A stretch of 5,722 bases of DNA from CAZESH01 sp964514665 (lineage in GTDB: Bacteria > Bacillota > Bacilli > Paenibacillales > KCTC-25726): contig CAZESH010000281.1 of assembly GCA_964514665.1 (NCBI GenBank), positions 1 through 5,722 on the forward strand. The letters run 5' to 3'. Positions 1 through 5,722 of the stretch are shown in pieces (position 1 is the stretch's first letter; the number at the start of each line of letters is the position of its first letter). Under the pieces are notes generated by a model. That model was not told the origin of the DNA. It worked only from the letters and a program-made list of their open reading frames with translations, and did no database searches. A program made the translations under genes and the position numbers.

Positions 1-1467
1 GCCCATATCCCAGCCATAGGTATAAACGCGCCGCGTCATGCCCATGAATCCGAGCGCATACTGCGGCATGAAGGTCACGTAAAACCCGATGTTCCAGGTC
101 CAGAAGGCCCACTTGCCAAGGCGGTCATTGAGCTGGAAGCCGAACATTTTCGGCCACCAATAATAAATCCCGGCCAAATATCCGAACACTACGCCGCCGA
201 TCAGCACCTGATGAAAATGCGCAATCAGAAAATAGCTGTTATGGTATTGGTAATCAGCCGGTGCAACGGCCAGCATGACCCCGGTGGCTCCGCCGATCAC
301 GAAGGTGGGAATAAAGGCCAGCGTCCACAGCATCGGCTGAGTCATGCGAATCCGTCCGCGAAACATCGTGAACAGCCAGTTAAATACCTTTACACCCGTA
401 GGTATTCCGATCGCCATTGTGGAAATCGCGAAGAATGAGTTGACGTCCGCCCCGGCTCCCATCGTAAAGAAGTGATGCACCCAAGTGAAATAAGCAAGAA
501 TGGATATAATCATCATCGAGAAGACCATCGATTTATAGCCGAAAATTTTCTTCTTGGCAAACACGCTGACCACTTCGGAGAATATGCCGAACGCAGGCAG
601 CACCACAATATAAACCTCTGGATGGCCCCACATCCAAATCAGGTTTACGTACATCATCGGATTGCCCCCTTGGAGCATCGTAAAGAAATGGGCGCCCAAG
701 TAACGATCAATGAACAGTAAAGCCAGCGTGACGGTCAGAACCGGAAATGCGAAGATGATCATGATGCAGCTGCCGAATACCGACCAGGTAAACAGCGGCA
801 TCTTCATCAGCTTCATGCCCTTGGCGCGCATCTTCAGAATCGTCACGATAAAGTTGATGCCCGTAGCCAAGCTCCCGATCCCGGAAATCTGAATGCCCCA
901 AATATAAAAGTTCTCACCGGGTCCGGGACTGAACGTGTTTTCCGACAACGGAGGATAGCTGAGCCATCCGGCATTCGGCGAGCCGCCGATCACAAAGGAC
1001 AGATTGAACAGCATCGCGCCGAAGAAGAACAGCCAGAAGCTGACTGCGTTCAAATACGGATAGGCCACGTCGCGAGCCCCGATCTGCAGCGGGACGACAA
1101 TATTGAACAAGGCGAACATCATCGGCATGGCCATGAACAGAATCATGATCGTGCCGTGCGTGGTAAAAATCTCGTTGTAATGCTCCGCAGCGAGAAATTT
1201 CATATCCGGCAGCGCCAACTGCGCCCGCATCAGCAGGGCGTCGACACCTCCGCGAAAGAGCATCAGCAGGGATGCGATCAAATACATGATGCCGATTTTT
1301 TTATGGTCGACGGTGGTCAGCCATTCCCGCCAAAGCCATCCCCATTTCTTGAAATAGCTTAATACAAAAACGATGGCGACCATGCTGAGCAGAATGGAAA
1401 CGTCGGCTCCGTAAATCATCGGATCGCCGGTTACAAAAAAACCGGATTCTTTAATTTTTTGCAGCAT
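1..1467 (-). CDS. qoxB: Cytochrome aa3-type quinol oxidase subunit I (QoxB), 3' end off window
   Basis: Catalytic subunit of a heme-copper menaquinol oxidase: it reduces O2 to water at the heme a3-CuB centre in the cytoplasmic membrane and pumps protons. The 489 visible codons run in frame to the window edge; the family is usually about 650 residues, so roughly the last quarter is missing. Visible ligands are His104 and His419 (low-spin heme), His417 (heme a3), and CuB ligands His282, His331 and His332. Tyr286 lies in the GHPEVY motif. Numbering is offset by two from E. coli CyoB, and on that basis the D-pathway residues (Asn122, Asp133, Asn140, Glu284) and K-pathway residues (Ser313, Thr357, Lys360) are all present, as is the Arg479-Arg480 pair near the heme propionates. 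Arg72, Asp76 and His96 match the quinol-site positions described in CyoB. The ATG at 1467 has a GGAGG 8 nt upstream and lies inside the end of qoxA. Family is near certain; quinol rather than cytochrome c as donor follows from the partner QoxA. Confidence 0.96.
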   Translation of the reverse strand, partial: MLQKIKESGFFVTGDPMIYGADVSILLSMVAIVFVLSYFKKWGWLWREWLTTVDHKKIGIMYLIASLLMLFRGGVDALLMRAQLALPDMKFLAAEHYNEIFTTHGTIMILFMAMPMMFALFNIVVPLQIGARDVAYPYLNAVSFWLFFFGAMLFNLSFVIGGSPNAGWLSYPPLSENTFSPGPGENFYIWGIQISGIGSLATGINFIVTILKMRAKGMKLMKMPLFTWSVFGSCIMIIFAFPVLTVTLALLFIDRYLGAHFFTMLQGGNPMMYVNLIWMWGHPEVYIVVLPAFGIFSEVVSVFAKKKIFGYKSMVFSMMIISILAYFTWVHHFFTMGAGADVNSFFAISTMAIGIPTGVKVFNWLFTMFRGRIRMTQPMLWTLAFIPTFVIGGATGVMLAVAPADYQYHNSYFLIAHFHQVLIGGVVFGYLAGIYYWWPKMFGFQLNDRLGKWAFWTWNIGFYVTFMPQYALGFMGMTRRVYTYGWDMG

Positions 1468-2371
1468 CTTGAGTGCCTCCTCCCTCTTTGCTTATGCTGT
1501 CTGCTATTTTACATGCTGCATAGATTCCGCCGTTTTTAAATACCACCTCGTCAAACAGCTCTGTCGGATAGGACGAATAAGTCACTTGATCGGATATGCC
1601 GGGTTCGGCCAGTTTGGCGTATCCGTCTCTGGTCAGCGGTTTCCCCGTCTGTTTGACCTGATCGACCCATTCGTTGAATTTCTCCTGCGGCTCGGCCACC
1701 ACCTCAAAGCGCATATGGGCAAAGCCCTCGCCTGTAAAATTGGCGCCGCTGCCGAAATAATTGCCCGGCTGATCGGCCTGCAGCCATAACCGCATCGCCA
1801 TTCCCGGCATCGTGTATTCCATTCCGCCCAGTTGAGGAACCCAGAAGGAGTTCATCGGCGCGTCCGAGGTAAGCACGAATTGAATCGGAATGCCTGTGGG
1901 GATTTTGGCATAATTGACGGTTGCAATGTTCTGTTCAGGGTATTCGAACAGCCACTTCCAATCCAGGGAAGTCACTTGAATGGTCAAGGGTTTTACGTCG
2001 GAAACCGGCGGCTTGGTCAGCGCAAAAGTGGTTTTGACGGTAAAAGTGCCCAGGATCGCGATAATGATAACGGGAATGCCCCACCAGATGATTTCCAGCA
2101 CTTTGCTGTCTTCCCAATCCGGTTTATAGGGTGCTTTGTTTCCGGGCTTGTCGCGGTACCTGATGATGATAAAGGCCAACAGGATCAATACCGGAATCAC
2201 GACAATCGCGCTCAGCAGAATGGAGAGATTGATTAATTGCAGCTCGGTTCTGCCGACCGGTCCCTTCGGATTGAACACGAGATAGCGTTCATCGCATCCT
2301 GTCAACAGTATGGCGGCAGATGCTGCCGCAATGAAAAGCTTTATGCTGTTCAGCAGCCTTCGATTCTTCAC
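1451..2371 (-). CDS. qoxA: Cytochrome aa3-type quinol oxidase subunit II (QoxA), lipoprotein
   Basis: Subunit II of the aa3-type menaquinol oxidase, anchored in the membrane with an outward-facing cupredoxin domain. With the GTG start at 2371 it has 306 residues. A signal peptide with basic residues near the N-terminus ends in the lipobox LLTGC, with Cys26 as the predicted lipidated residue. Two membrane helices follow at about 45-71 and 91-115, then the cupredoxin domain from about 116 to 228. The CuA ligands of cytochrome c oxidases are missing: Asn174 replaces the first His (NSFWVP), and the Cys-rich loop is FTGEGFAHM without cysteine, which marks a quinol oxidase. An upstream in-frame ATG at 2392 would add seven residues but lacks a good ribosome binding site, while GTG 2371 has GAGGAGG 8 nt upstream. 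The last 17 nt overlap qoxB. First gene of the operon; qoxC and qoxD would be expected beyond position 1. Confidence 0.95.
   Translation of the reverse strand: MKNRRLLNSIKLFIAAASAAILLTGCDERYLVFNPKGPVGRTELQLINLSILLSAIVVIPVLILLAFIIIRYRDKPGNKAPYKPDWEDSKVLEIIWWGIPVIIIAILGTFTVKTTFALTKPPVSDVKPLTIQVTSLDWKWLFEYPEQNIATVNYAKIPTGIPIQFVLTSDAPMNSFWVPQLGGMEYTMPGMAMRLWLQADQPGNYFGSGANFTGEGFAHMRFEVVAEPQEKFNEWVDQVKQTGKPLTRDGYAKLAEPGISDQVTYSSYPTELFDEVVFKNGGIYAACKIADSISKEGGGTQDAAKN
1476..1484 (-). promoter_or_regulatory. qoxB ribosome binding site inside qoxA
   Basis: GGGAGGAGG on the minus strand, with an 8-nt spacer to the qoxB ATG at 1467. It lies within the qoxA coding sequence, where it encodes part of the Glu-Gly-Gly-Gly stretch near the QoxA C-terminus. 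Ribosomes finishing qoxA cover this site, which favours coupled translation of the two subunits. Confidence 0.85.
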
Positions 2372-2379
2372 CTTGATTT

Positions 2380-2386
2380 CCTCCTC
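2380..2386 (-). promoter_or_regulatory. qoxA ribosome binding site (decides GTG start)
   Basis: GAGGAGG on the minus strand, 8 nt before GTG at 2371. This is the same spacing as for qoxB. The alternative ATG at 2392 would place this motif inside the coding region, and only a weak purine tract precedes that ATG. The site therefore supports the GTG start. Confidence 0.8.
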
Positions 2387-2440
2387 GTTCATGTTGCTGC
2401 TTGCTTGGGCACCTTGGTCCCCTTTTGTTTGAAATCCTTG

Positions 2441-2458
2441 TTGTGATCTTTATCACGT
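2441..2458. promoter_or_regulatory. CRP/FNR- or Rex-like palindromic operator candidate
   Basis: TTGTGA-TCTTTA-TCACGT contains a perfect 5-bp inverted repeat GTGAT/ATCAC around 4 bp. It fits the TGTGA-N6-TCACA pattern of the CRP/FNR family in 9 of 10 defined positions, and similarly the TTGTGA-N6-TCACAA core of Rex sites. It lies 71-88 bp upstream of the qoxA GTG, a plausible place for redox or oxygen control of a terminal oxidase. Which regulator binds, if any, cannot be told from this sequence. Confidence 0.4.
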
Positions 2459-2678
2459 TCTATAGATTAGCAAATTTTAAACGTTTTTGATTTAGCAAAA
2501 TCACAAGTTCATAAAATGATCACGTTGTCTCCACAGTTTTGCAATTTTTTAGCCACAATCCGTTCAAGTTTGTGATGGTTTGCGAACATTAACCATTTCT
2601 ATCGCCGAACAGCGGTTTTCTTAAATTTTTTGGGAAAAAGCGGAATTTAAAAAAACAAGCCCAAAAAGCAATTTTTAG

Positions 2679-2707
2679 TTACAAATTTTCGAATTTTTTG
2701 TTACAAT
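2679..2707 (+). promoter_or_regulatory. Possible promoter of the 98-residue membrane protein gene
   Basis: TACAAT (2702-2707, five of six matches to a -10 box) lies 17 bp downstream of TTACAA (2679-2684, a poor -35, three of six). The start would fall near 2714, about 60 nt before the ATG. The same bases form GTTACA repeats, so the match may instead reflect a regulator-binding array. Weak prediction. Confidence 0.3.
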
Positions 2708-2760
2708 ATTGTTAAATCAGAAATCGCTTTCATCACGGATTTGTGCGAATCCGGTAAATA

Positions 2761-2765
2761 AGGGG
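2761..2765 (+). promoter_or_regulatory. Ribosome binding site of the 98-residue membrane protein gene
   Basis: AGGGG sits 10 nt upstream of ATG 2776. Another ATG at 2766 is in a different frame and too close to this motif, so 2776 is the better start. Confidence 0.55.
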
Positions 2766-2775
2766 ATGGATTTTC

Positions 2776-3072
2776 ATGGATATGCTGATCTTGTTTATGC
2801 TTTTTTGCAGTGCGACTCCGCTTGCCTTATGGTCCAGGCGCAGGGGATTGGCACTGCTGCAAATCCCGTTGATTGTGGGCATGTGGGCTTATGCAGCGGA
2901 AAACATGGTGTTTGCGGGCGGGAGCTCTGCCGTGCATACTGTATTGACCGTACTGTTTTACGCTAATTTGCTGTTTACCGAATTTGCCGTTATCCGCTAT
3001 TGCCTGGACGTAGGCTGCGAGCTGCAAAAGCGCAAGGGTTCGGCCAACACAGCGGCGCTTTCCGAGGAATAA
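2776..3072 (+). CDS. Small integral membrane protein of unknown function (98 aa)
   Basis: I do not recognise a family. The product is 98 residues and very hydrophobic. Likely membrane segments are at about residues 2-19, 25-41 and 52-77, with a basic loop (SRRRG, 20-24) between the first two and a charged, hydrophilic tail (about 82-98, ending in SEE). By the positive-inside rule the SRRRG loop and the QKRKG tail cannot both be cytoplasmic if all three segments span, so the second may be a re-entrant or amphipathic segment. Cysteines at 11, 76 and 81 form no recognisable metal motif. The gene is divergent from qoxA, has an AGGGG ribosome binding site, and is closed by an intrinsic terminator 30 bp downstream, so it appears to be transcribed alone. 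A role near respiration is only a guess from position. The 285-base plus-strand reading frame that overlaps it in another frame has no good start site. Confidence 0.75.
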   Translation: MDMLILFMLFCSATPLALWSRRRGLALLQIPLIVGMWAYAAENMVFAGGSSAVHTVLTVLFYANLLFTEFAVIRYCLDVGCELQKRKGSANTAALSEE

Positions 3073-3096
3073 GTCTTATACAACAAAATTTCAAAC

Positions 3097-3132
3097 AAAA
3101 AACCGTCAGCGAAATCTCTCTGATGGTTTTTT
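3097..3132 (+). terminator. Rho-independent terminator of the 98-residue membrane protein gene
   Basis: CCGTCAG (3103-3109) pairs with CTGATGG (3120-3126) through seven base pairs including one G-U, with a 10-nt loop. The stem is flanked by an A-run (3097-3102) and followed by T6 (3127-3132), allowing an extended A-U stem. It begins about 30 nt after the stop codon. Confidence 0.85.
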
Positions 3133-3149
3133 AGATGATACGATATTAT

Positions 3150-3179
3150 TTGTTCGAATTGCGTTATGTGTGGTATGCT
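3150..3179 (+). promoter_or_regulatory. Possible extended -10 promoter at the edge of the palindrome
   Basis: TATGCT (3174-3179) is preceded by TGG, giving an extended -10 (TGnTATGCT). TTGTTC (3150-3155) lies 18 bp upstream as a weak -35. The last three bases of the -10 are the first bases of the left palindrome arm. Transcription from here would start near 3186 and carry almost the whole palindrome in the leader of the MmcQ/YjbR gene. Confidence 0.35.
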
Positions 3180-3465
3180 CCCGAGGATATAGGGCTGCGT
3201 ACTTTCTGATTAATTGGAAAAGAGAGGTGAGGATCCGATTCGGGTGATTTTGCTTTCCGCTACCGTAAAGGGAAGAGCCTGAGAGACCTAGAACCATGAA
3301 AGTCGGAGTTCTTCGCATTTAAGCATATGCTTCGATGGTTCTCTCAGGCTCGGACTGGCTATTTCCACATCCTTGCCGAAAAGCAACGGAACCCGAATCG
3401 GATCCTCACCTCCTATTTATGGAAATTCGAAAGCTCTGCGCGCTTAACCCTATATCCTCGGGAGC
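3177..3465. repeat. 289-bp imperfect palindrome (foldback/MITE-like element or giant structured leader)
   Basis: Three blocks are perfect inverted repeats about nearly the same centre (about 3313-3321). The outer block is 18 bp (3177-3194 with 3448-3465, starting GCTCCCGAGG). The middle block is 21 bp (3225-3245 with 3391-3411, containing GAGGATCCGATTCGGG). The inner block is 12 bp (3275-3286 with 3340-3351, GAGCCTGAGAGA). A further 8-bp pairing, AGAACCAT/ATGGTTCT (3290-3297 and 3335-3342), and the 12-bp palindrome AAGCATATGCTT (3321-3332) fill the centre. Segments between blocks are diverged and unequal in length but keep short similar words such as TTGCTTT. No transposase or credible reading frame lies inside. 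No clear target-site duplication is seen at the ends. The structure is certain; its nature is not. Confidence 0.85.
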
Positions 3466-3489
3466 TAACTGCATGACTTTTAAACTTTT

Positions 3490-3496
3490 AGGAGGG
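3490..3496 (+). promoter_or_regulatory. Ribosome binding site of the MmcQ/YjbR gene
   Basis: AGGAGGG, a near-perfect Shine-Dalgarno sequence, sits 5 nt before ATG 3502 and 24 nt beyond the right end of the palindrome. Confidence 0.85.
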
Positions 3497-3501
3497 AGCA
3501 T

Positions 3502-3855
3502 ATGAACCATCAAGAGCTGATACATATAGGACTTGGTTACAAAGGATCCAGCCTGCGCTATCCGTTCGATCCGGATTTGCCGGTACTTTTCGTATGCGAG
3601 AAAATGTTCGCGCTGTTCGGCCATCGGGAAAACGCTGAAAGCGTAAATCTCAAGACGAATCCCGAGGAAGCTTGGCTGCAGCGGGAAATGTATCCAAAAG
3701 CCGTACTTCCCGGCTATCATATGAACAAGCGCCATTGGAACACAGTGCTGCTTAATCAAGGCGTACCGGATGAAAAAGTAAAAGAGATGCTTCTTGAATC
3801 CTACTTGCTTGTTGTCGCCAAGCTTACACGAGCTCAGCGAAAGGGACTTGCCTAA
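3502..3855 (+). CDS. MmcQ/YjbR family protein (117 aa)
   Basis: Small soluble protein of the MmcQ/YjbR (DUF419) family, which adopts a CyaY-like double-wing fold. Biochemical function is not established; the name MmcQ comes from a mitomycin gene cluster in Streptomyces. Seen here are the family hallmarks in order: YPFDPDLPVLFV (about 20-31), KMFALFG (34-40), a strand with VNLKTNPEEA (48-57), REMYP (61-65), the signature GYHMNKRHWNTV (71-82), and a C-terminal helix ESYLLVVAKLTR (99-110). Length matches the usual 115-125 residues, so it looks complete. There is no signal peptide or membrane segment. The start is fixed by a strong AGGAGGG. The gene follows the large palindrome directly and converges on topB with a 23-bp gap. 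Confidence 0.9.
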   Translation: MNHQELIHIGLGYKGSSLRYPFDPDLPVLFVCEKMFALFGHRENAESVNLKTNPEEAWLQREMYPKAVLPGYHMNKRHWNTVLLNQGVPDEKVKEMLLESYLLVVAKLTRAQRKGLA

Positions 3856-3878
3856 CGGACAAACGCTGGCACAGGACG

Positions 3879-5722
3879 CTATTTAAGCTTCAATTTGGCG
3901 AGCGCATCGGCCAGCGCCGTGTTGATCGGCTCGTCGTTTTGTTTTTCCTGCAGACGAAGAAACTGCGATACTTCCTTTTTATTTACCTTGCCGCCCTCTT
4001 TGTTTCTTCTTTCGGTGAAAGCCGAAAGCTTCTCCCGATAGCCGCACGAACAGACGAAAATCTGCCCTTCCCCTTCCCCGCGCAGCTCCATTTTCTTGTG
4101 GCAGTTGGGACATCGGGCGTTGGTGGTGCGCGCCAGATTTTTGCGGTAGCCGCATTCGCGGTCCTGGCATACAAGCATCTTGCCTTTTTTGCCCTTTACC
4201 TCAAGCAGCGGCTTGCTGCATTCCGGACAGCGGCTTGTGGTCACATTGTCATGCTTGAACTGCTTGTCGTTGTTCTTGATTTGCCGAACCGCCGTTTGCG
4301 CATATGCCTTCATTTCCTCGATAAAGGTACGATAATTCAACTGTCCCTTGGCGATTGACTCCAGCTTGAGCTCCCATTCTGCGGTGAGCTCCGGAGATTT
4401 CAGCTCCTCCGGGACAAGCTCCAGCAGTTGGCGGCCCTTTGAGGCAAGGGCGATTTGCTTGCCGTTTCTTTCGATAAGGAAGCTGTTGAACAGCTTCTCG
4501 ATGATGTCCGCACGGGTGGCTACCGTACCGAGTCCGCCGGTTTTTCCGATGGTGTTGATCAGCGTCTTATCTGAGGTAGCCATAAATCTCGAAGGGTTTT
4601 CCATCGCTTTTAGCAGGCTGCCTTCCGTAAACCGCTCCGGCGGCTTGGTTTCTCCCCTTGTTTGGGTCAGCGAGGCCACTTTCAGCTTGGCGCCTTTGTG
4701 AACATCCGGAAGCAGCTGATCGTCGTCCTCGCCGTTCTCGTCTTCTTCATAGCGCCCTTCGTACACCTCTTTCCAGCCTTGAGCGGAAACGATCTTGCCC
4801 CGCGCCGCAAAATGCTCTCCTCCGATTACCGCACGGACTGTCGTTTGCTCAAATTCGAAAGGAGGAAACAAAACGGCAAGGAAGCGTTTTACGACCAGGT
4901 CATAAATTTTTCTTTCCTTTTCGTCCAGCGCCCGCAAAAAGACGGTTTGCTCCGTAGGAATGATGGCATGATGATCGGACACCTTGCTGTCGTCGACAAA
5001 AGCTTTGCTTGCCTTGATCGGCTTGCTTAAAATTTTGCCCGCGAGCGGCGCATATGGCTGTACACTGCAGGCTTTCACCCGCTCCTTCAAAGTATCGACC
5101 AAGTCGCTAGATAAATACCGTGAATCGGTTCTCGGGTACGTTAGAACCTTATGGGTTTCATATAGCCGCTGCATCGCCGACAGCGTCTCTTTGGCGGAAA
5201 ATCCGAAGCGGCTGTTGGCTTCCCGCTGCAGCTCCGTCAAATCGTACAGCTGCGGCGCATAGGTTTTCTTGAAGGTTTTGTCGACGGCGAGGATTTCCGC
5301 CGGTTTGCCGCCGATGGCCTGAAGGATCCTGTCGCACTCGGCCTTGGAAAAAGTGCGCGTTTCTTTGCTTTTGCCGTCCTGCCAAGTTAAGCTTAAGCCC
5401 TCCGCCTGAGCGGAAATACCGTAAAAGGGCTGCGGCTTGAAGCCGCGGATCTCCTCTTCTCTCTGGGCAATAATCGCCAGCGTAGGCGTCTGCACCCTGC
5501 CGCAGGACAGCTGGGCGTTATGCTTGCAGGTCAAGGCGCGGGTGGCATTGATCCCCACGTACCAATCGGCCTCCGCGCGGGATACCGCCGAGGCGTAGAG
5601 ATTGTCGTATTCCTTGCCGTTTTTGAGCCGGGCGAAGCCTTCCTTGATCGCCTTATCGGTAACCGAAGAGATCCATAGCCGCTTGAGCGGTTTATGGATA
5701 TGGGCCTTCTCCAGAATCCATC
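3879..5722 (-). CDS. topB: DNA topoisomerase III (TopB), N-terminus off window
   Basis: Type IA topoisomerase that cuts and rejoins one DNA strand through a 5'-phosphotyrosine link, resolving decatenation and recombination intermediates. The frame is open to position 5722; 613 complete codons are visible and, compared with Bacillus TopB (about 730 residues), roughly the first 115 are missing, including most of the Toprim domain. GTG 5558 is an internal Val codon, not the start, because family sequence KRLWISSVTDKAIKEGF and EADWYVGINATRAL runs through it. The catalytic Tyr is visible residue 195 in LTYPRTDSRY, with its Arg two residues later. SDHHAIIPTE (visible 248-257) and GGLGTVATRADIIEKLF (395-411) are further type IA motifs. 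Two C-terminal zinc-ribbon modules follow, with Cys at visible 498, 501, 518, 523 and at 537, 540, 557, 559. The latter has a CSCGY ending. Stop is TAG at 3879-3881. Converges on the MmcQ/YjbR gene. Confidence 0.96.
   Translation of the reverse strand, partial: WILEKAHIHKPLKRLWISSVTDKAIKEGFARLKNGKEYDNLYASAVSRAEADWYVGINATRALTCKHNAQLSCGRVQTPTLAIIAQREEEIRGFKPQPFYGISAQAEGLSLTWQDGKSKETRTFSKAECDRILQAIGGKPAEILAVDKTFKKTYAPQLYDLTELQREANSRFGFSAKETLSAMQRLYETHKVLTYPRTDSRYLSSDLVDTLKERVKACSVQPYAPLAGKILSKPIKASKAFVDDSKVSDHHAIIPTEQTVFLRALDEKERKIYDLVVKRFLAVLFPPFEFEQTTVRAVIGGEHFAARGKIVSAQGWKEVYEGRYEEDENGEDDDQLLPDVHKGAKLKVASLTQTRGETKPPERFTEGSLLKAMENPSRFMATSDKTLINTIGKTGGLGTVATRADIIEKLFNSFLIERNGKQIALASKGRQLLELVPEELKSPELTAEWELKLESIAKGQLNYRTFIEEMKAYAQTAVRQIKNNDKQFKHDNVTTSRCPECSKPLLEVKGKKGKMLVCQDRECGYRKNLARTTNARCPNCHKKMELRGEGEGQIFVCSCGYREKLSAFTERRNKEGGKVNKKEVSQFLRLQEKQNDEPINTALADALAKLKLK

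Larger units (their letters stand above)
2372..2775. other. Divergent intergenic region between qoxA and the 98-residue membrane protein gene
   Basis: About 400 bp without a credible gene, strongly AT-rich from about 2460 to 2720, and expected to hold promoters for both directions. It contains a TGTGA-N6-TCACG palindrome (2442-2457), further TTGTGAT or ATCACGTT half-sites at 2500-2506, 2519-2526 and 2570-2576, an inverted repeat TGATTT-AGCA-AAATCA (2488-2503), and an 8-bp inverted repeat TTTTTGGG/CCCAAAAA (2627-2634 and 2660-2667). GTTACA repeats lie just upstream of the plus-strand gene. I could not identify a convincing -35/-10 pair for qoxA by eye. Confidence 0.6.

Noticed and set aside
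2474..2490. CcpA (cre)-like site around AAACGTTT upstream of qoxA.
   Set aside because: The outer TG and CA of the cre consensus are missing; the match is mainly an AT-rich palindrome.
2627..2667. Inverted repeat TTTTTGGG/CCCAAAAA as a terminator in the divergent region.
   Set aside because: The loop is long, the stem is mostly A-T pairs, no proper T-run follows, and no gene ends there.
3244..3282. A 13-codon frame (GTG to TGA) after an SD-like GAGAGGTGA in the left arm, a possible leader peptide.
   Set aside because: The spacing is long, the codons show no regulatory run, and a frame this short is expected by chance.
3106..3318. Minus-strand 70-residue frame across the terminator and left palindrome arm.
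   Set aside because: No ribosome binding site and no protein-like composition; it is made of terminator and repeat sequence.
3225..3365. Resemblance to riboswitches: AGGTGAGGATCC to the start of the M-box, and GAGAGACCT with TCTCTCAGGC to a glycine aptamer.
   Set aside because: The remaining conserved parts are absent: no GCCGAAGG-type element for glycine and no later M-box core. The short matches follow from the palindrome, which gives similar words on both strands.
3406..3759. Minus-strand 117-residue frame opposite the MmcQ/YjbR gene.
   Set aside because: A shadow of a clearly recognisable plus-strand gene and of the repeat arm; no family features.
5556..5558. GTG at 5558 as the start of topB.
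   Set aside because: The frame stays open to 5722 and encodes conserved topoisomerase III sequence upstream, so this GTG is an internal codon.

Overview
The window looks like chromosomal DNA of an aerobic, endospore-former-type Firmicute of the Bacillales, most likely Paenibacillaceae or a relative. The evidence is a qoxA-qoxB order typical of the cytochrome aa3-600 menaquinol oxidase operon, a quinol-oxidase subunit II made as a lipoprotein, a Bacillus-type topoisomerase III with two C-terminal zinc ribbons, and strong GGAGG ribosome binding sites. Genus is an inference from protein resemblance only.

Layout. Positions 1-2371 (minus strand) hold the start of a terminal oxidase operon: qoxA (complete, best start GTG at 2371), overlapping by 17 nt with qoxB (first 489 codons; the C-terminus and any qoxC/qoxD lie beyond position 1). 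Positions 2372-2775 are an AT-rich divergent intergenic region with a CRP/FNR/Rex-like palindrome, several TTGTGAT/ACGTGAT half-sites and GTTACA repeats spaced by 22 and 11 bp. Positions 2776-3072 (plus) encode a 98-residue membrane protein of unknown function, followed by a good intrinsic terminator. Positions 3177-3465 are a large imperfect palindrome with three perfect stem blocks (18, 21 and 12 bp). It lies just upstream of a plus-strand MmcQ/YjbR-family gene (3502-3855). That gene converges, with a 23-bp gap, on topB (3879 to beyond 5722, minus), whose N-terminal part is off the window.

How the genes relate. QoxA and QoxB are two subunits of one proton-pumping respiratory complex, and their overlap points to coupled translation. 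The small membrane protein is divergent from them and shares the putative control region, so co-regulation with respiration is possible but unproven. The MmcQ/YjbR gene and topB are not obviously linked in function to the oxidase.

The item most worth a second look is the 289-bp palindrome. It fits no riboswitch class I can recognise and carries no transposase. Its stems are perfect Watson-Crick matches separated by diverged internal segments. It may be a foldback/MITE-like element or a very large structured leader of the MmcQ/YjbR gene.
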